From Oegoconia quadripuncta (Eukaryota; Arthropoda; Insecta; Lepidoptera; Autostichidae): a stretch of 64,000 nt of DNA. Position 1 is the first letter of the stretch. Every line of letters begins with the position of its first letter. The notes under the pieces were generated by a model that was not told the DNA's origin, did not search any database, and saw only the letters and a list, made by a program, of their open reading frames with translations. The stretch is taken from positions 28,462,618 through 28,526,617 of the forward strand of contig OX438747.1 in the NCBI GenBank assembly GCA_949316235.1, in the 5' to 3' direction. Both the position numbers and the translations under genes were made by a program. Of the stretch, positions 55,501 to 64,000 are shown piece by piece.

Positions 55501-55822
55501 GAAGCAACGAGGGATCTTCCACTGCACAACCTTCTTACTTCTCATCTCGACCATTCTCCTTATATACAGCTATATGGCTAGGAAACTGAACATCTACCTC
55601 TTGACTTACATGTTAATTATAGCATTTACAAGTCACCATATAAGAGATGGCAACAGAAGAGGATTGTGGTTATATCCATTGGGTCATACACCTGCAATAT
55701 CAAAATACTTCTACATCCTTCTTTTAGCAATACTACCGCATTGTTATGCAGTAATGTATAAATATATGTCTCCTGAATATAAAGATACTGTAGTACATTA
55801 TGATTATAAGATGGTTGTATAA
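52224..55822 (+). CDS. TMEM267: TMEM267-like multi-pass membrane protein (two exons)
   Basis: Exons 52224-52502 and 55487-55822 join in phase 0 to 204 codons and a TAA stop. The protein has about five hydrophobic segments and short loops. The carboxy half has IFHC, then TSHHIRDGNRRGLW with a downstream PLGHTP. This matches the conserved HHIRDG-RxGLW core of TMEM267 (C5orf28) as I know it, as does the DIDH in exon 1. The human protein is about 215 residues, so length agrees. Its function is not established in any organism to my knowledge. The 3-kb intron contains a 5S-like element, SINEs and several MITEs. It is divergently transcribed from the beta-tubulin gene. Confidence 0.8.
52566..52735 (-). 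repeat. 5S rRNA-derived element, second copy
   Basis: Minus strand: CGAAATTAAGCAATATCTGG and CCTTAGATGGGTGATCACTA, and the same CTAGTGGCATTTTAATACGA tail as 48238-48375. It lies in the TMEM267-like intron. Confidence 0.75.
52880..53055 (+). repeat. SINE-A copy
   Basis: TACGCCTGGCTAGCTACCAC, GTTGTGTTCCGGTTTTCAG and a deleted 3' end (GTACGAACCCGAAAAAGG). The same deletion variant is at 61688-61975, including 100 or so bases of flank. Confidence 0.82.
53640..53715 (-). repeat. SINE-C fragment
   Basis: CATCAGCCCGTAAACATCCC and TATATGAGGGAG, as in 40440-40490. Confidence 0.65.
53735..54145 (+). mobile_element. MITE-E copy, TA-flanked
   Basis: TTAGATCCTTACCTATGAAA to CATAGGTAAAGACCCAA with TA on both sides. 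Confidence 0.88.
54410..54660 (+). pseudogene. LINE ORF2 end with zinc-knuckle-like HILVEC
   Basis: EDVHHILVECVRNEYQR, DGGIFHEILAHP and FAFVKLSVSR followed by stop and A-rich tail. The H-x3/4-EC pattern ends many R1/I-type LINE ORF2s. It has an in-frame stop. Confidence 0.65.
54843..54911 (+). mobile_element. MITE-A fragment
   Basis: GATCTCAGCTGAATAGACC to GAGATAGCGTCAACTT. Confidence 0.75.
55002..55333 (+). mobile_element. MITE-A, full copy
   Basis: GGCCCG to CGGGCC, TTAA-like flanks. It shares 50 or so bases of left flank with the copy at 59537. Confidence 0.9.
55337..55450 (-). repeat. SINE-A head part
   Basis: GGTGGTAGCTAGCCAGGCGG and CCTACCACCAACCAAACCG, then decayed CCTCCGAACCATAAACCC. 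It ends 40 bases before exon 2 of the TMEM267-like gene. Confidence 0.75.
55487..55822 (+). CDS. TMEM267: TMEM267-like gene, exon 2
   Basis: Acceptor atttcag|GAT, 111 codons and TAA. It contains the family core HHIRDGNRRGLW and two or three membrane segments, and ends YDYKMVV. Confidence 0.82.
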   Translation, partial: DIANVKQRGIFHCTTFLLLISTILLIYSYMARKLNIYLLTYMLIIAFTSHHIRDGNRRGLWLYPLGHTPAISKYFYILLLAILPHCYAVMYKYMSPEYKDTVVHYDYKMVV

Positions 55823-55852
55823 TAATTATTTATTATTTGACGACCTGTTTGG

Positions 55853-55984
55853 TATAAGAATAAGAATAAGAATCGTTTATTTGACCCATTTAGCGACACA
55901 CATATTATTATTACATGAAATGTGAAAATATACACAGTGAAATTGGGACTGAATGAGATAAAAGTAGTACACAAAACAGTTTCA
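55853..55984 (-). mobile_element. LINE tail with TTATTC repeats
   Basis: On the minus strand it ends in TCTTATTCTTATTCTTAT. No coding part. Confidence 0.6.
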
Positions 55985-56070
55985 TGTAGTGGTTAGAAAC
56001 TCTGCTGCTATACCAAAAGGTCGCGGGTTCGAATCCCGCTAGGGGCATATGTTTGTATGATGAATACAAA

Positions 56071-56837
56071 ATCAAAATCAAAAAATGCTTTATTTTGTAG
56101 GTACACAGGGTACACTTAAAATAGTCAGATTTTACATTTTTAAAGCTACTGCTTGTTCAAAAGGCAATGTTCCCCTGAGAGGAACAAGCAAGAAACTCGA
56201 GAGGTCGCTCTTTTAAAAAAAGTTTTTATATTACAAAATTATTATTTTATATTATAATATTTAATTATTAATTGTGAAATAGCCTGGTTATGCGAACAGG
56301 CTGGTTAAGTCCATGATTGTTTATCATCTAAATAATCTGATATTTTATAATATGCCTTCTTAATAAATTTCTGTTTTATAGTTTCTTTAAATTTATTGAA
56401 AGGAAGATTTTGTATATCAACAGGAACTTTATTGAAAAAGCGTATACATAACCCTTTCAATGAATTACTGACTTTGTGGAGGCGACTTATGTGACCTGCA
56501 AGTTTATCTTTATTTCTTGTATTGACATAATGTTTATCACTATTTTTCCTAAATGATGCTATATTTTTTTTTACATATATTAGATTTTCAAAAATGTACT
56601 GTGACGAAAAGGTTAGAATATTATACTCTTTAAATCTGTCTCTAAGTGACACTGCAGGTCTCAATTGATAAATTGCGCGAACGGCTCGTTTTTGTAAAAC
56701 AAAGATTGTATTTATATCCGCGGCATTTCCCCACAGCAAGATACCGTAAGACATCAGGCTATGGAAATAACTAAAATATACTAATCTAGCAGTATTTACG
56801 TCCGATACTTGTCTCATTTTTTTGAGTGCAGGCATAA
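56071..56837 (-). mobile_element. LINE 3' half, reverse-transcriptase carboxy region
   Basis: The minus-strand ORF from 56937 includes SDVNTARLVYFSYFHSLMSY, GILLWGNAADI, VLQKRAVRAIYQL and FENLIYVKKNI. It goes on to VPVDIQNLPFNKFK and YYKISDYL, followed by a 3' end TTTTGATTTTGATTTTG. The Y-H-S-LMSYGI...W-G motif is the normal end of the reverse-transcriptase domain. It is the best-preserved member of the family at 1-345, 22330, 30375 and 36800. Confidence 0.85.
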
Positions 56838-57184
56838 TGTGTTCCCGCGTTATGGATGTTTGCCATTTATATATGTATTTATTTAGAAAAAAAATGTATT
56901 TGTGTAGTTTATCAACCATCTGGTATCTATAATACAAGCCACTAGCTTAGTGTGGAACTAGATGGCTCTATGTGTATGTGCAAAGATATTTATTATTATT
57001 TGTAATTATTCTGCTCATTATTGTACCTCACGTAGCGTCCGTGCGTCACTGGGCATTTGGGGGCACTGAAAACCAGCGCTGTGATTTGTCACAGCATGAG
57101 CTGAGTGCTCACACATTTGTGCACGCCGCAACACATGGCAGCATTAACGGGATCTTCTTCATAATTAATTAATAAATAAATAAA

Positions 57185-57408
57185 TATTTAAATATTTCGG
57201 ACACTTACATCAATCATCTAGTCCCAAAATAAGCAAAGCTTGTGCCATGGATACTAGATAACGGATAAATATTTATATAAACATCCATGACTCGGGAATA
57301 AATGTTCGTATTCATCACACCAACATTTACCCCTCGCGGAACTCGAACCCGCAACCGTTGGTTTCGCTGACAGGGTCACTGTCTACTACACCAACCGGTC
57401 GTCAAATT
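57185..57408 (-). repeat. SINE-B related copy, second subfamily
   Basis: CTCGCGGAACTCGAACCCGC and TCTACTACACCAACCGGTCG, with a body differing from other SINE-B copies (TCTAGTCCCAAAATAAGC). Confidence 0.75.
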
Positions 57409-57737
57409 GTATTTCTATTTTAGCTATAATTTATTACTTCTTTGTTTTTGTATCGTGTTGTGGCGTTCATAATTGAAAGAAGAAAGAAAGAAATTCATTC
57501 ATTCATTCATTCAAAGCAAGAAAAGAATGCATAAAAAAAAAAAAGAAAAACATTATTCAGCTTACAATGGGCTTATAAACTATTCTTATTCGTATTCTTA
57601 TAAAATTATGAGAAAATTTATTCATGTCGGTTCGCTAAGTATGTCTGAGGCAGTAGCGCAGCTAGGCGTGGGCGAAGCGGGCCCCTAGAAGTAAGAGGGT
57701 TAAATTTCGTGTCAGTACCCAACTATTCAGTAAGGAG

Positions 57738-57812
57738 CGTAGGTGGGTCAGCGGTTAAGACGCGGTCTCCGAATTTGGGAGGTCCGGGTTCGATTCCCGG
57801 GCAGGCCATGTA
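57738..57812 (+). repeat. tRNA-like SINE head (SINE-C type)
   Basis: GGTCAGCGGTTAAGACGC and GGGTTCGATTCCCGGGCAGG give A and B boxes. The acceptor stem does not close, so it is a SINE head rather than a tRNA gene. Confidence 0.6.
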
Positions 57813-57889
57813 CAGTCGGCAACACAATTAAGGTAGCAGGCTCAATTTTTATGATATTGTTTGGACGGTTTTGGTTGGATTTTGTTATA

Positions 57890-58080
57890 ACTTATCTAAA
57901 TCTGCCGCCAAACAGCAATGTTAATAGCATTGTTGTGTTCCGGTTGTCAGAGATAAGATAGCCAGTCCTACAAATGTGTTGGGGTTTCCGGGTCAGTACG
58001 CTTCCACCTTCGACCTCATCTTCACTTAACATCAGGTGTGATTGAGGTCAAGTACAAACCCGTCGTGCATAAAAAAAAAA
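57890..58080 (+). repeat. SINE-A 3' two-thirds
   Basis: CTGCCGCCAAACAGCAATG to GTACAAACCCGTCGTGCATA and poly-A. Confidence 0.87.
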
Positions 58081-58495
58081 TATTTTCTTTTTACTCATTT
58101 TTCCATAGGCGTCTTCCGCGCACTTGGATATGTCCATTACAATACAAAAAAATAATTTTAAAGGTATACATAATTAAATGTAAACGCGTGTTGCCGTCTG
58201 TACCAATGAATTTTTTTATTTAATTACTTATCCTTATTGTAATGTTTTTTCTTTGCATTTCATTTTATTTTATAGGTTTTGGCACACAAAAAATATTTTG
58301 ATTGTACGCGGTTTTGGCTATTTATTCTCAGCAGTCCTATTAGTTCTCGAGAATTCTAAGAGATGGCGTTATTTTATATACTATGAAAAGCGCGAAAAAC
58401 CGTAACAAACTTTTTGAGGTTGCCACGTTATCCTAGCGCGCTACTTTACAACTGTTTTATCGTTCGAACATGGTTTCGGGTTTCGACTTAACTTT
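58081..58495. other. AT-rich stretch without recognised features
   Basis: No ORF with sense and no repeat identified. Confidence 0.4.
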
Positions 58496-58499
58496 TTTT

Positions 58500-58868
58500 T
58501 TTTCGTTTTATTCTCTCCTCTCGGAGAAGGCAAAGGGATCTGACACCATACAGCCAAAGCTTATTTCTTCAGTTTATAAATCAGTCTCAGTCAAAACAAA
58601 TCATTCGTCGTATACTTGGCGTATACAGGGTCTAGTCACGGTCAAACCATTCTTCAGTAAAGTGGCAGAATGCTTTACAAAAGATTTTGGCGCCTTCTTG
58701 TGGAAACCCGAAAGATCCGCTAAGGACTTTAATTTACACTTCCCTTCACTTGTACACCATCCCTAACTTTTGCTGCACAATATCCTGCCATTATTAAGCT
58801 TCAAAAGTCAGAATGCACAAATTATAAAGAAAATTGCAACTTCACTCGCCGAGATCCCGCCAAAAAGC
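58500..58868 (-). repeat. Interspersed repeat H copy
   Basis: TCTCTCCTCTCGGAGAAGGC to CTCGCCGAGATCCCGCCAAA. The full ~365-bp unit. Confidence 0.82.
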
Positions 58869-58873
58869 CTTCG

Positions 58874-59012
58874 ATTTAACTTTACCACCGCGTTCACGTT
58901 TACGTGACGTTTTGTATGAAGAAATATACAGCGCCTCTAGCGGTTAGTTTGCAAAACGATTTTTTTCGTAGATACTTCTTGCGTAAACGCGAACGCGATG
59001 GTAAAGTCAAAA
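58874..59012. mobile_element. Short palindromic MITE-M
   Basis: AACTTTACCACCGCGTTCACG at the left, CGCGAACGCGATGGTAAAGTC at the right, centre AGCGCCTCTAGCGGTTAG. Confidence 0.78.
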
Positions 59013-59486
59013 AGAACCATGTGAATCTATTGAGTTTGCGCTGGGCTTGTGGAATCTGGTTGAACGTGGACGTTGGAATCAAAAATGCAAGTTTACTATT
59101 TAGCCAGCTGTATTATTCAGAATACACAACCGCCAAATCTCGGAGATATCGGTGTATACATACATAAAAAAAAAAAAAAGAATACAGAACCTTCTCCTTT
59201 TTTGAAGACAAAACTCGCACTTCGCACACCGATAGCAGAGTGACATTGCTGCTGTCTCACTAGTCTATGCTCTCGATGGAATGGCATGTACCTAATTCTA
59301 GAATATAATATCAAGGGTCAATCGCGTAGGATGGGAATAAAATTCCCATTAGCGGACTAGAAAAATCCAAATTGTTATTTTTTTTATACAGAGGATGTAA
59401 ATATAATGAAATAATATATATTTTGTATAGGTATTGCAAGTTTATTTATATACGTACTTACTAATAAAATAAATGAATAGAAAGGA
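59013..59486. other. Stretch without recognised features
   Basis: A 14-base A run at 59166; otherwise nothing assigned. Confidence 0.35.
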
Positions 59487-59536
59487 ATTTTATTTATCAA
59501 CCCATTATACAAGTCATATAATCAATAACTATTTAA

Positions 59537-59829
59537 GGCCCGTATTAATAAACCATTCTCAAGATTGAGAACAGTCTTGTGACCGGTCTCAAGTAAACGT
59601 GTTGATTAATAAACCTAACTTGAGACTTGAAAAGCATGTGCATACTCAAGCAGTACTCACTTGAGACGTGCGCGTATTAATAAACGAAACTCAAGACTAT
59701 CATTCTATCGCCGCTGAGGCGAATACTTGAGAAGTGATCTCAGCTGAGTAGACCTCAAGATTGGTTTATAAATTAGCACAGAGCTTGAGATAGCGTCAAC
59801 TGCTTAAGATGCATCTCGGTTGATACAGT
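59537..59829 (+). mobile_element. MITE-A copy, right end truncated
   Basis: GGCCCGTATTAATAAACC to CTCGGTTGATACAG. Confidence 0.87.
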
Positions 59830-59859
59830 AGGTATCTTACTGTATTGTATAGTCACTGA

Positions 59860-60579
59860 GGCCCGTGTTAATAAACCCTTCTCAAGATTGAGAACAGTCT
59901 TGTGACCGGTCTCAAGTAAACGTGTTGATTAATAAACCTAACCTGAGACTTGAAAAGCATGTGCATACTCAAGCAGTACTCACTTGAGAGGTGCGCTTAT
60001 TAATAAACGAAACTCAAGACTATTATTCTATCGCCGCTGAGGCGAATACTTGAGAAAGTGATCTCAGCTGAGTAGACCTCAAGATTGGTTTATAAATGGG
60101 TAGCAACAAAACGAGTGACTGTAAATTACATTTTGAAGCTTCAAAATTAATTAATTTAGGTTATAGTATTACTAAGTGAGCGACTGACTGCGAGTGACGA
60201 GAAATCAACAGAACAGCAACTTACAAACATTAATTTGAGTTACTTAAAAAACAAAATGAGAAGCTTCATAATATTGGAGCGACCTAATATTTGTTTGAGT
60301 GTCAACGTTACGTCCTGTATTTTTTTCAATATTTGGCAAATGTAATTCTTACATGTCAACCTGACACGAAGGGTATGGCGGGCGATCCGGGCTCGCTCTG
60401 CTCGCCCGGATCGCTTCCGCCATACCCTTCGAACCTAACCTATCCATGTCGGGGTGCCAAGTTTTATAATTCCTCTTTATAAATTAGCACAGAGCTTAAG
60501 ATAGCGTCAACTGCTTAAGACGCATCTCGGGTGATATAGCCTCAAGACTTCTATTGGGATTGATTTATTAATACGGGCC
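59860..60579 (+). mobile_element. MITE-A copy split by a 378-bp insertion
   Basis: GGCCCG at 59860, CGGGCC at 60574-60579. The insertion 60098-60475 is flanked by TTTATAAAT on both sides. Confidence 0.87.
60098..60475. mobile_element. Unclassified 378-bp insertion with 9-bp target duplication
   Basis: TTTATAAAT at 60089-60097 and 60476-60484. It has no terminal inverted repeats and no poly-A. Near its right end lies a GC-rich near-perfect hairpin (60367-60431). Confidence 0.7.
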
Positions 60580-60985
60580 CTATTTTAAGCAGGTGTCCTG
60601 TCTATTTTGTTTAATGAACTAAAAGAAACCCCTGAGTTCCGAGCTCTTTCCACAGATGCTCCCCAACAGACTTTGAAAATTATGTAAGTATTAATCGCAC
60701 CGACAGTTTTCATTTGGCTCGGTTATAACAGCTTAAATCTTCCTTGATGCTGCTGCTGCTGTAAAAAAAAACCGACGCTAAATTTGCAAAAGATAACCGA
60801 CATTCTCCTATATCCGGAGTGCATCATCAGGTCTTAACCAAGTTTATATCGGACTACCCTGGTGATAAAACCAATAAAACACAATCATCAAAATTAACGA
60901 AAATATAGGTAAACATGAGACCTTGGAAGCATGTCTTTTTATTTTACGCGGGCAATGCGTTGTGCATGCCGCTCGCCTGGAGACC
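60580..60985. other. Stretch without recognised features
   Basis: A short CTG run at about 60751; no coding signal. Confidence 0.35.
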
Positions 60986-60989
60986 GGGG

Positions 60990-61110
60990 AGACGGTTTTT
61001 TTTTATATGAGAGGGCGGCAAACGACCATGCGGGTCACCTGATGGAAAGCAATCACCGCCACCCATGGACACCCGCAACACCAAAAGGGTATGTGGGACT
61101 CCCCTCCCTA
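60990..61110 (-). mobile_element. LINE 3' end fragment
   Basis: Same 3' end as 43255-43360: CGGGTCACCTGATGGAAAGC and CCCATGGACACCCGCAACAC, then GC-rich sequence to 61310 of LINE-like character. Confidence 0.7.
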
Positions 61111-61310
61111 CCGGGACGGATACCCACCAGTGGCGACCTTCCTCGGCAGTAGGGAGGACCTGGGAACGCATAAGCGGCTCCAGGTCCCTCCTCGACCTGC
61201 CCCCCCTCACCCGGGCGCGCTGTCGTGCCTCACACCGCGATCAGCGAGCGGTATGGGGCGCGACAGGGCCCGATGCGACGACACGACACAAGGATGGAAG
61301 CATGTCCTAA
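61111..61310. other. GC-rich, probably retroelement-derived stretch
   Basis: GGACCTGGGAACGCATAAGC resembles GTCTGGAAACGCATTAGC at 45638, the R1-type LINE end. Confidence 0.45.
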
Positions 61311-61687
61311 TTTATTAAAAAATGAAGACGGAGGTCTGAGGTAACAACTTGTGTTGGTGGTCATCTCTGATTTTCTCTATCATATCTACTTCACCAAATG
61401 ATTTCTGAATGAAATAAAAAATGAATTCTCCGAATCGGTTTTTAAATGACTGAGTTCTGTTAACAAACATAAAAAAAGACATTGATATAACCTCCTCCTT
61501 CTTTGAGTCGGATAAACAATAATACGTAACTGCTCCTCTGAAAAAAAAAATTACAAATTAATATCTTTGGACATACACACAATGCCATCTAGTTCCACAT
61601 TAAGCAACTATATGCTTGTGAAGTGGATACCAGATGGTTGATATACTAGATAAATAAATTTTTATTTTTGTAAATAAATACTTATTA

Positions 61688-61975
61688 TAAATAACCACCT
61701 CCGTGGCTCAAAGTAAACAACATTGGGTTTACGATTCGGAGGTCGCGGGTTCGATCCCCAGATACATGTTTAGTACTCGGTTTGGTTGGTGGTAGGGCAT
61801 TTTAAATGTCCGCCTGGCTAGCTACCACCATCTTATCCAAATCTGTCGCCAAACAGCAATGGTAATGGAATTGTTGTGTTCCGGTTTTCAGAGATAAGAT
61901 AGCCAGTCCCCCAAATGGGTTGGGGTTTCCGGGTCAGTACGCTTCTGAGGTCAAGTACGAACCCGAAAAACGAAA
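61688..61975 (+). repeat. SINE-A copy, head to deleted 3' end
   Basis: CCACCTCCGTGGCTCAAAGT, GGGTTCGATCCCCAGATAC, and the same GTACGAACCCGAAAAACG ending as 52880-53055. Confidence 0.87.
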
Positions 61976-62091
61976 AAAAAATGTGATTTTTAGGATTTGG
62001 GAATTTTTTAATTTATTTCAGAAAATCTTAACTAAATTCTCAAATAAAAATTATTATCCCAGGGATACTACTTTCTAAGATTTAGGCTATG

Positions 62092-62232
62092 TTGTGTTCC
62101 GGTTGTCAGAGATAAGATAGCCAGTCTGCCAAATAAGATGGGGGTTCCGGGTCAGTCCGCTACCACTTTCGGCCTCATCTTCACTTAACATCAGGTGTGA
62201 TTGAGGTCAAGAGCTAACCCGTTGTGCTTAAA
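62092..62232 (+). repeat. SINE-A 3' part
   Basis: GTTGTGTTCCGGTTGTCAG to AGCTAACCCGTTGTGCTTA and poly-A. Confidence 0.82.
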
Positions 62233-62474
62233 AAAAATGAAAACATCCATAACTCGCGTGTCTGTATTCATCACACAATACATATGCCCCTAGAGGTATT
62301 CGAAACCGCGACCTTATTATTTCTAGACGGGGTCAGGTAAACTAAAATAAATACAAGTGTTTGTTTTAGATTTAAGTTCTTATACTAAAATACGACAATT
62401 GAGATAACAGTTGTTTATAGGCACAACTCTAATGCTGACATTTGAGACGACACTTAACCTATTTATTTATACCG

Positions 62475-62515
62475 GTGAGGTTTTTATACCGTAAGGAAAA
62501 AACTAGGGCATATTA
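62475..62515 (+). mobile_element. MITE-F left-end fragment
   Basis: TATACCGGTGAGG and ATACCGTAAGGAAAAAACTA. Confidence 0.65.
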
Positions 62516-62875
62516 TTTTATTCAGGACAACTAACAGCTACACAATACAGTTATGTTTTATAATCTTATATGTAGACAATGGAGGTCATCGTGTAACCAA
62601 CTCCGTTATCCACGACAATAACTGCAGAGACAGAAAAGCAATCCGAACCAGTTAATTTAAACTGTATCACTAATATCCAACAGGACTTCCAAATACTCTT
62701 TATTGCGCAAAATAATTGAAATTATATTGGGTTTTAGACAAAAAGAATACATCCATTTAGTAAGGATGTTAGTCAGTCGACACAGGGGGCACGCTCCTGC
62801 ATGCGTTCTGCTTGTGTTAGACGCAAACAAGCGATGTGGGTATAATTCCCTTATGTAAGTGAATATATATTCGTT

Positions 62876-63240
62876 TTATTCTCTCCTCTCGGAGAAGGCA
62901 AAAGGATCTAAACCCTTACATAGCCATGTCTTATTTCTACAGTTTATAAGACAGTCTCAGTCAAAACAAGTAATTTGTCGTATACTTGACGTATACAGAG
63001 TTTAGTCACGGTCAAGTAATTCTTCAGTAAAGTGGCTGAATGCTTTACAAAAGATTTTGGCGGCTTCTTGTGGGAACCTGAAAGCTCCGTTACGCACTTT
63101 AATTTACCTTCACCTGTACACCATCACTAACTTTTGCTACACAATATTCTGCCATTGCTTCAAAAGTCAGAATGCACAAATTATACGAATTATAAAGAAA
63201 ATTGCAACTTTACTCGCCGAGATCCCGCCAAAAAGCCCGA
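62876..63240 (-). repeat. Interspersed repeat H copy
   Basis: TTCTCTCCTCTCGGAGAAGG to ATCCCGCCAAAAAGCCC. Confidence 0.82.
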
Positions 63241-63960
63241 AATAAAAGTTATTGGCATAAGTAGTTTTTTTTTTTCAAAACCATTTTCGAATGTGGCGTT
63301 GTCAGTTGACGGTCGCGTTTGTAGCCTATTCCTTCATTAAATTAATTAAATAAAAAAAACTTGGAGAAAATATGAGTTCGAAATAAATTTCGCATAACAG
63401 GAACCCTACAACGCCAGTCTTATATCAATCTCCGGCCGGCGAGTGAGTAGATGATGGTTTTGAAAAATAAACTACCTATACCAATGCCTTCTATTAGGTC
63501 CTTTACCTATATGAAATTGGCGTTTTGTATGATGAATTTCATTAAGACTGTTTTCTCCATACAAACATTTTTGATTTTTTTTTGGGAACGGCAAATCCTA
63601 GCTAAACTTTGTATGTATTATTGGATAACATTAAGTTAAGTATAGGCAGCGTTAATTTTTAAAAGTAACCGCTTTATAAAAGTTTCAGCGAATCTAAGAA
63701 ATGCTTATGGGAAGCACATGAAAAGAGCTCTGTTAATTTTTTTTTATTATGTGATTTAGCCCAGAAATTAAAAAATATTTCATGTGAAACCTTGAAATAA
63801 TATTCTATTTTCCAAATAAACTGGATATAGCTTTGAAAATCGCAGGAATTGGTACATATGATTAACGAGGAAAAAAACTCCAATTTCATAGGTAAAGATC
63901 CAATATTTCACTTACCTAATATGCCCTATTTTTTCCTTGCGGTAAAAAAAATCATCCTGG
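63241..63960 (+). mobile_element. MITE-F copy split by MITE-E
   Basis: MITE-F parts 63241-63493 and 63904-63960 are colinear with 13300-13625. The break falls in the CCTTCTATTTCACTTACC block. Confidence 0.85.
63494..63903 (+). mobile_element. MITE-E copy inside MITE-F
   Basis: TTAGGTCCTTTACCTATATG to CATAGGTAAAGATCCAA, TA on both sides. Intact MITE-F copies give the empty site. Confidence 0.9.
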
Positions 63961-64000
63961 TATAACGCTCTCAAGATTGAGATGAAGTTTACACTAGAGA

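Larger units (their letters stand above)
55838..57000 (+). repeat. SINE-B split by two LINE insertions
   Basis: SINE pieces 55838-55852, 55985-56070 and 56838-57000 are colinear with intact copies. The first gap holds a LINE tail (55853-55984), the second a LINE 3' half (56071-56837). Confidence 0.8.
61562..62325 (-). repeat. SINE-B split by SINE-A insertions
   Basis: SINE-B body 61562-61687 and head 62233-62325 (ATATGCCCCTAGAGG... B-box region) flank two SINE-A pieces. Confidence 0.82.

Overview
This window looks like a piece of an insect nuclear genome, most likely a moth or butterfly (Lepidoptera). The basis is split genes with GT-AG introns, AT-rich sequence, very dense small transposons, and SINE and LINE families of a type common in Lepidoptera. 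The clade is an inference from sequence style. There is no operon-like layout and nothing that looks bacterial or viral.

Four host genes can be read by joining exons at consensus splice sites. (1) The 3' part of a C2H2 zinc-finger gene on the + strand (exons 469-553, 941-1141, 4151-4300, 4715-4858). (2) A minus-strand gene of unrecognised function with its last two coding exons at 19131-18737 and 11562-11395. (3) A complete but divergent beta-tubulin on the minus strand, start codon at 51118 and stop at 29275. It has 12 coding exons, 11 introns and 455 codons before the stop, with every junction in frame. (4) A two-exon membrane-protein gene on the + strand (52224-52502, 55487-55822) that matches the TMEM267 family. 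Genes 3 and 4 are divergent, with about 1.1 kb between their start codons.

Almost everything else is repeats. They include an apparently intact Tc1/mariner-superfamily element with 268-bp terminal inverted repeats (16461-18579) and its inverted deletion derivative (19711-20699). A GGCCCG-ended palindromic MITE family has about a dozen copies. There are TA-flanked MITEs, a hAT-type MITE with a perfect 8-bp target duplication (1705-2350), two abundant tRNA-like SINE families, two 5S-rRNA-like elements, and many 5'-truncated LINE tails. Tandem arrays include a roughly 95-unit TATTA array (5450-5925), a 67-bp dyad-symmetric satellite (6925-8015), a 56-bp satellite inside a tubulin intron, and CA-rich, 115-bp, 19-bp and 16-bp arrays.

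Many insertions are nested, and related copies elsewhere in the window provide the empty sites. The features most worth a second look are the intact mariner pair bracketing an exon of the unknown gene, the unknown gene itself, the odd carboxy tail of the beta-tubulin, the dyad satellite, and a 378-bp insertion with a 9-bp duplication and a GC-rich hairpin. I did not see a clear, wholly new multi-gene system.
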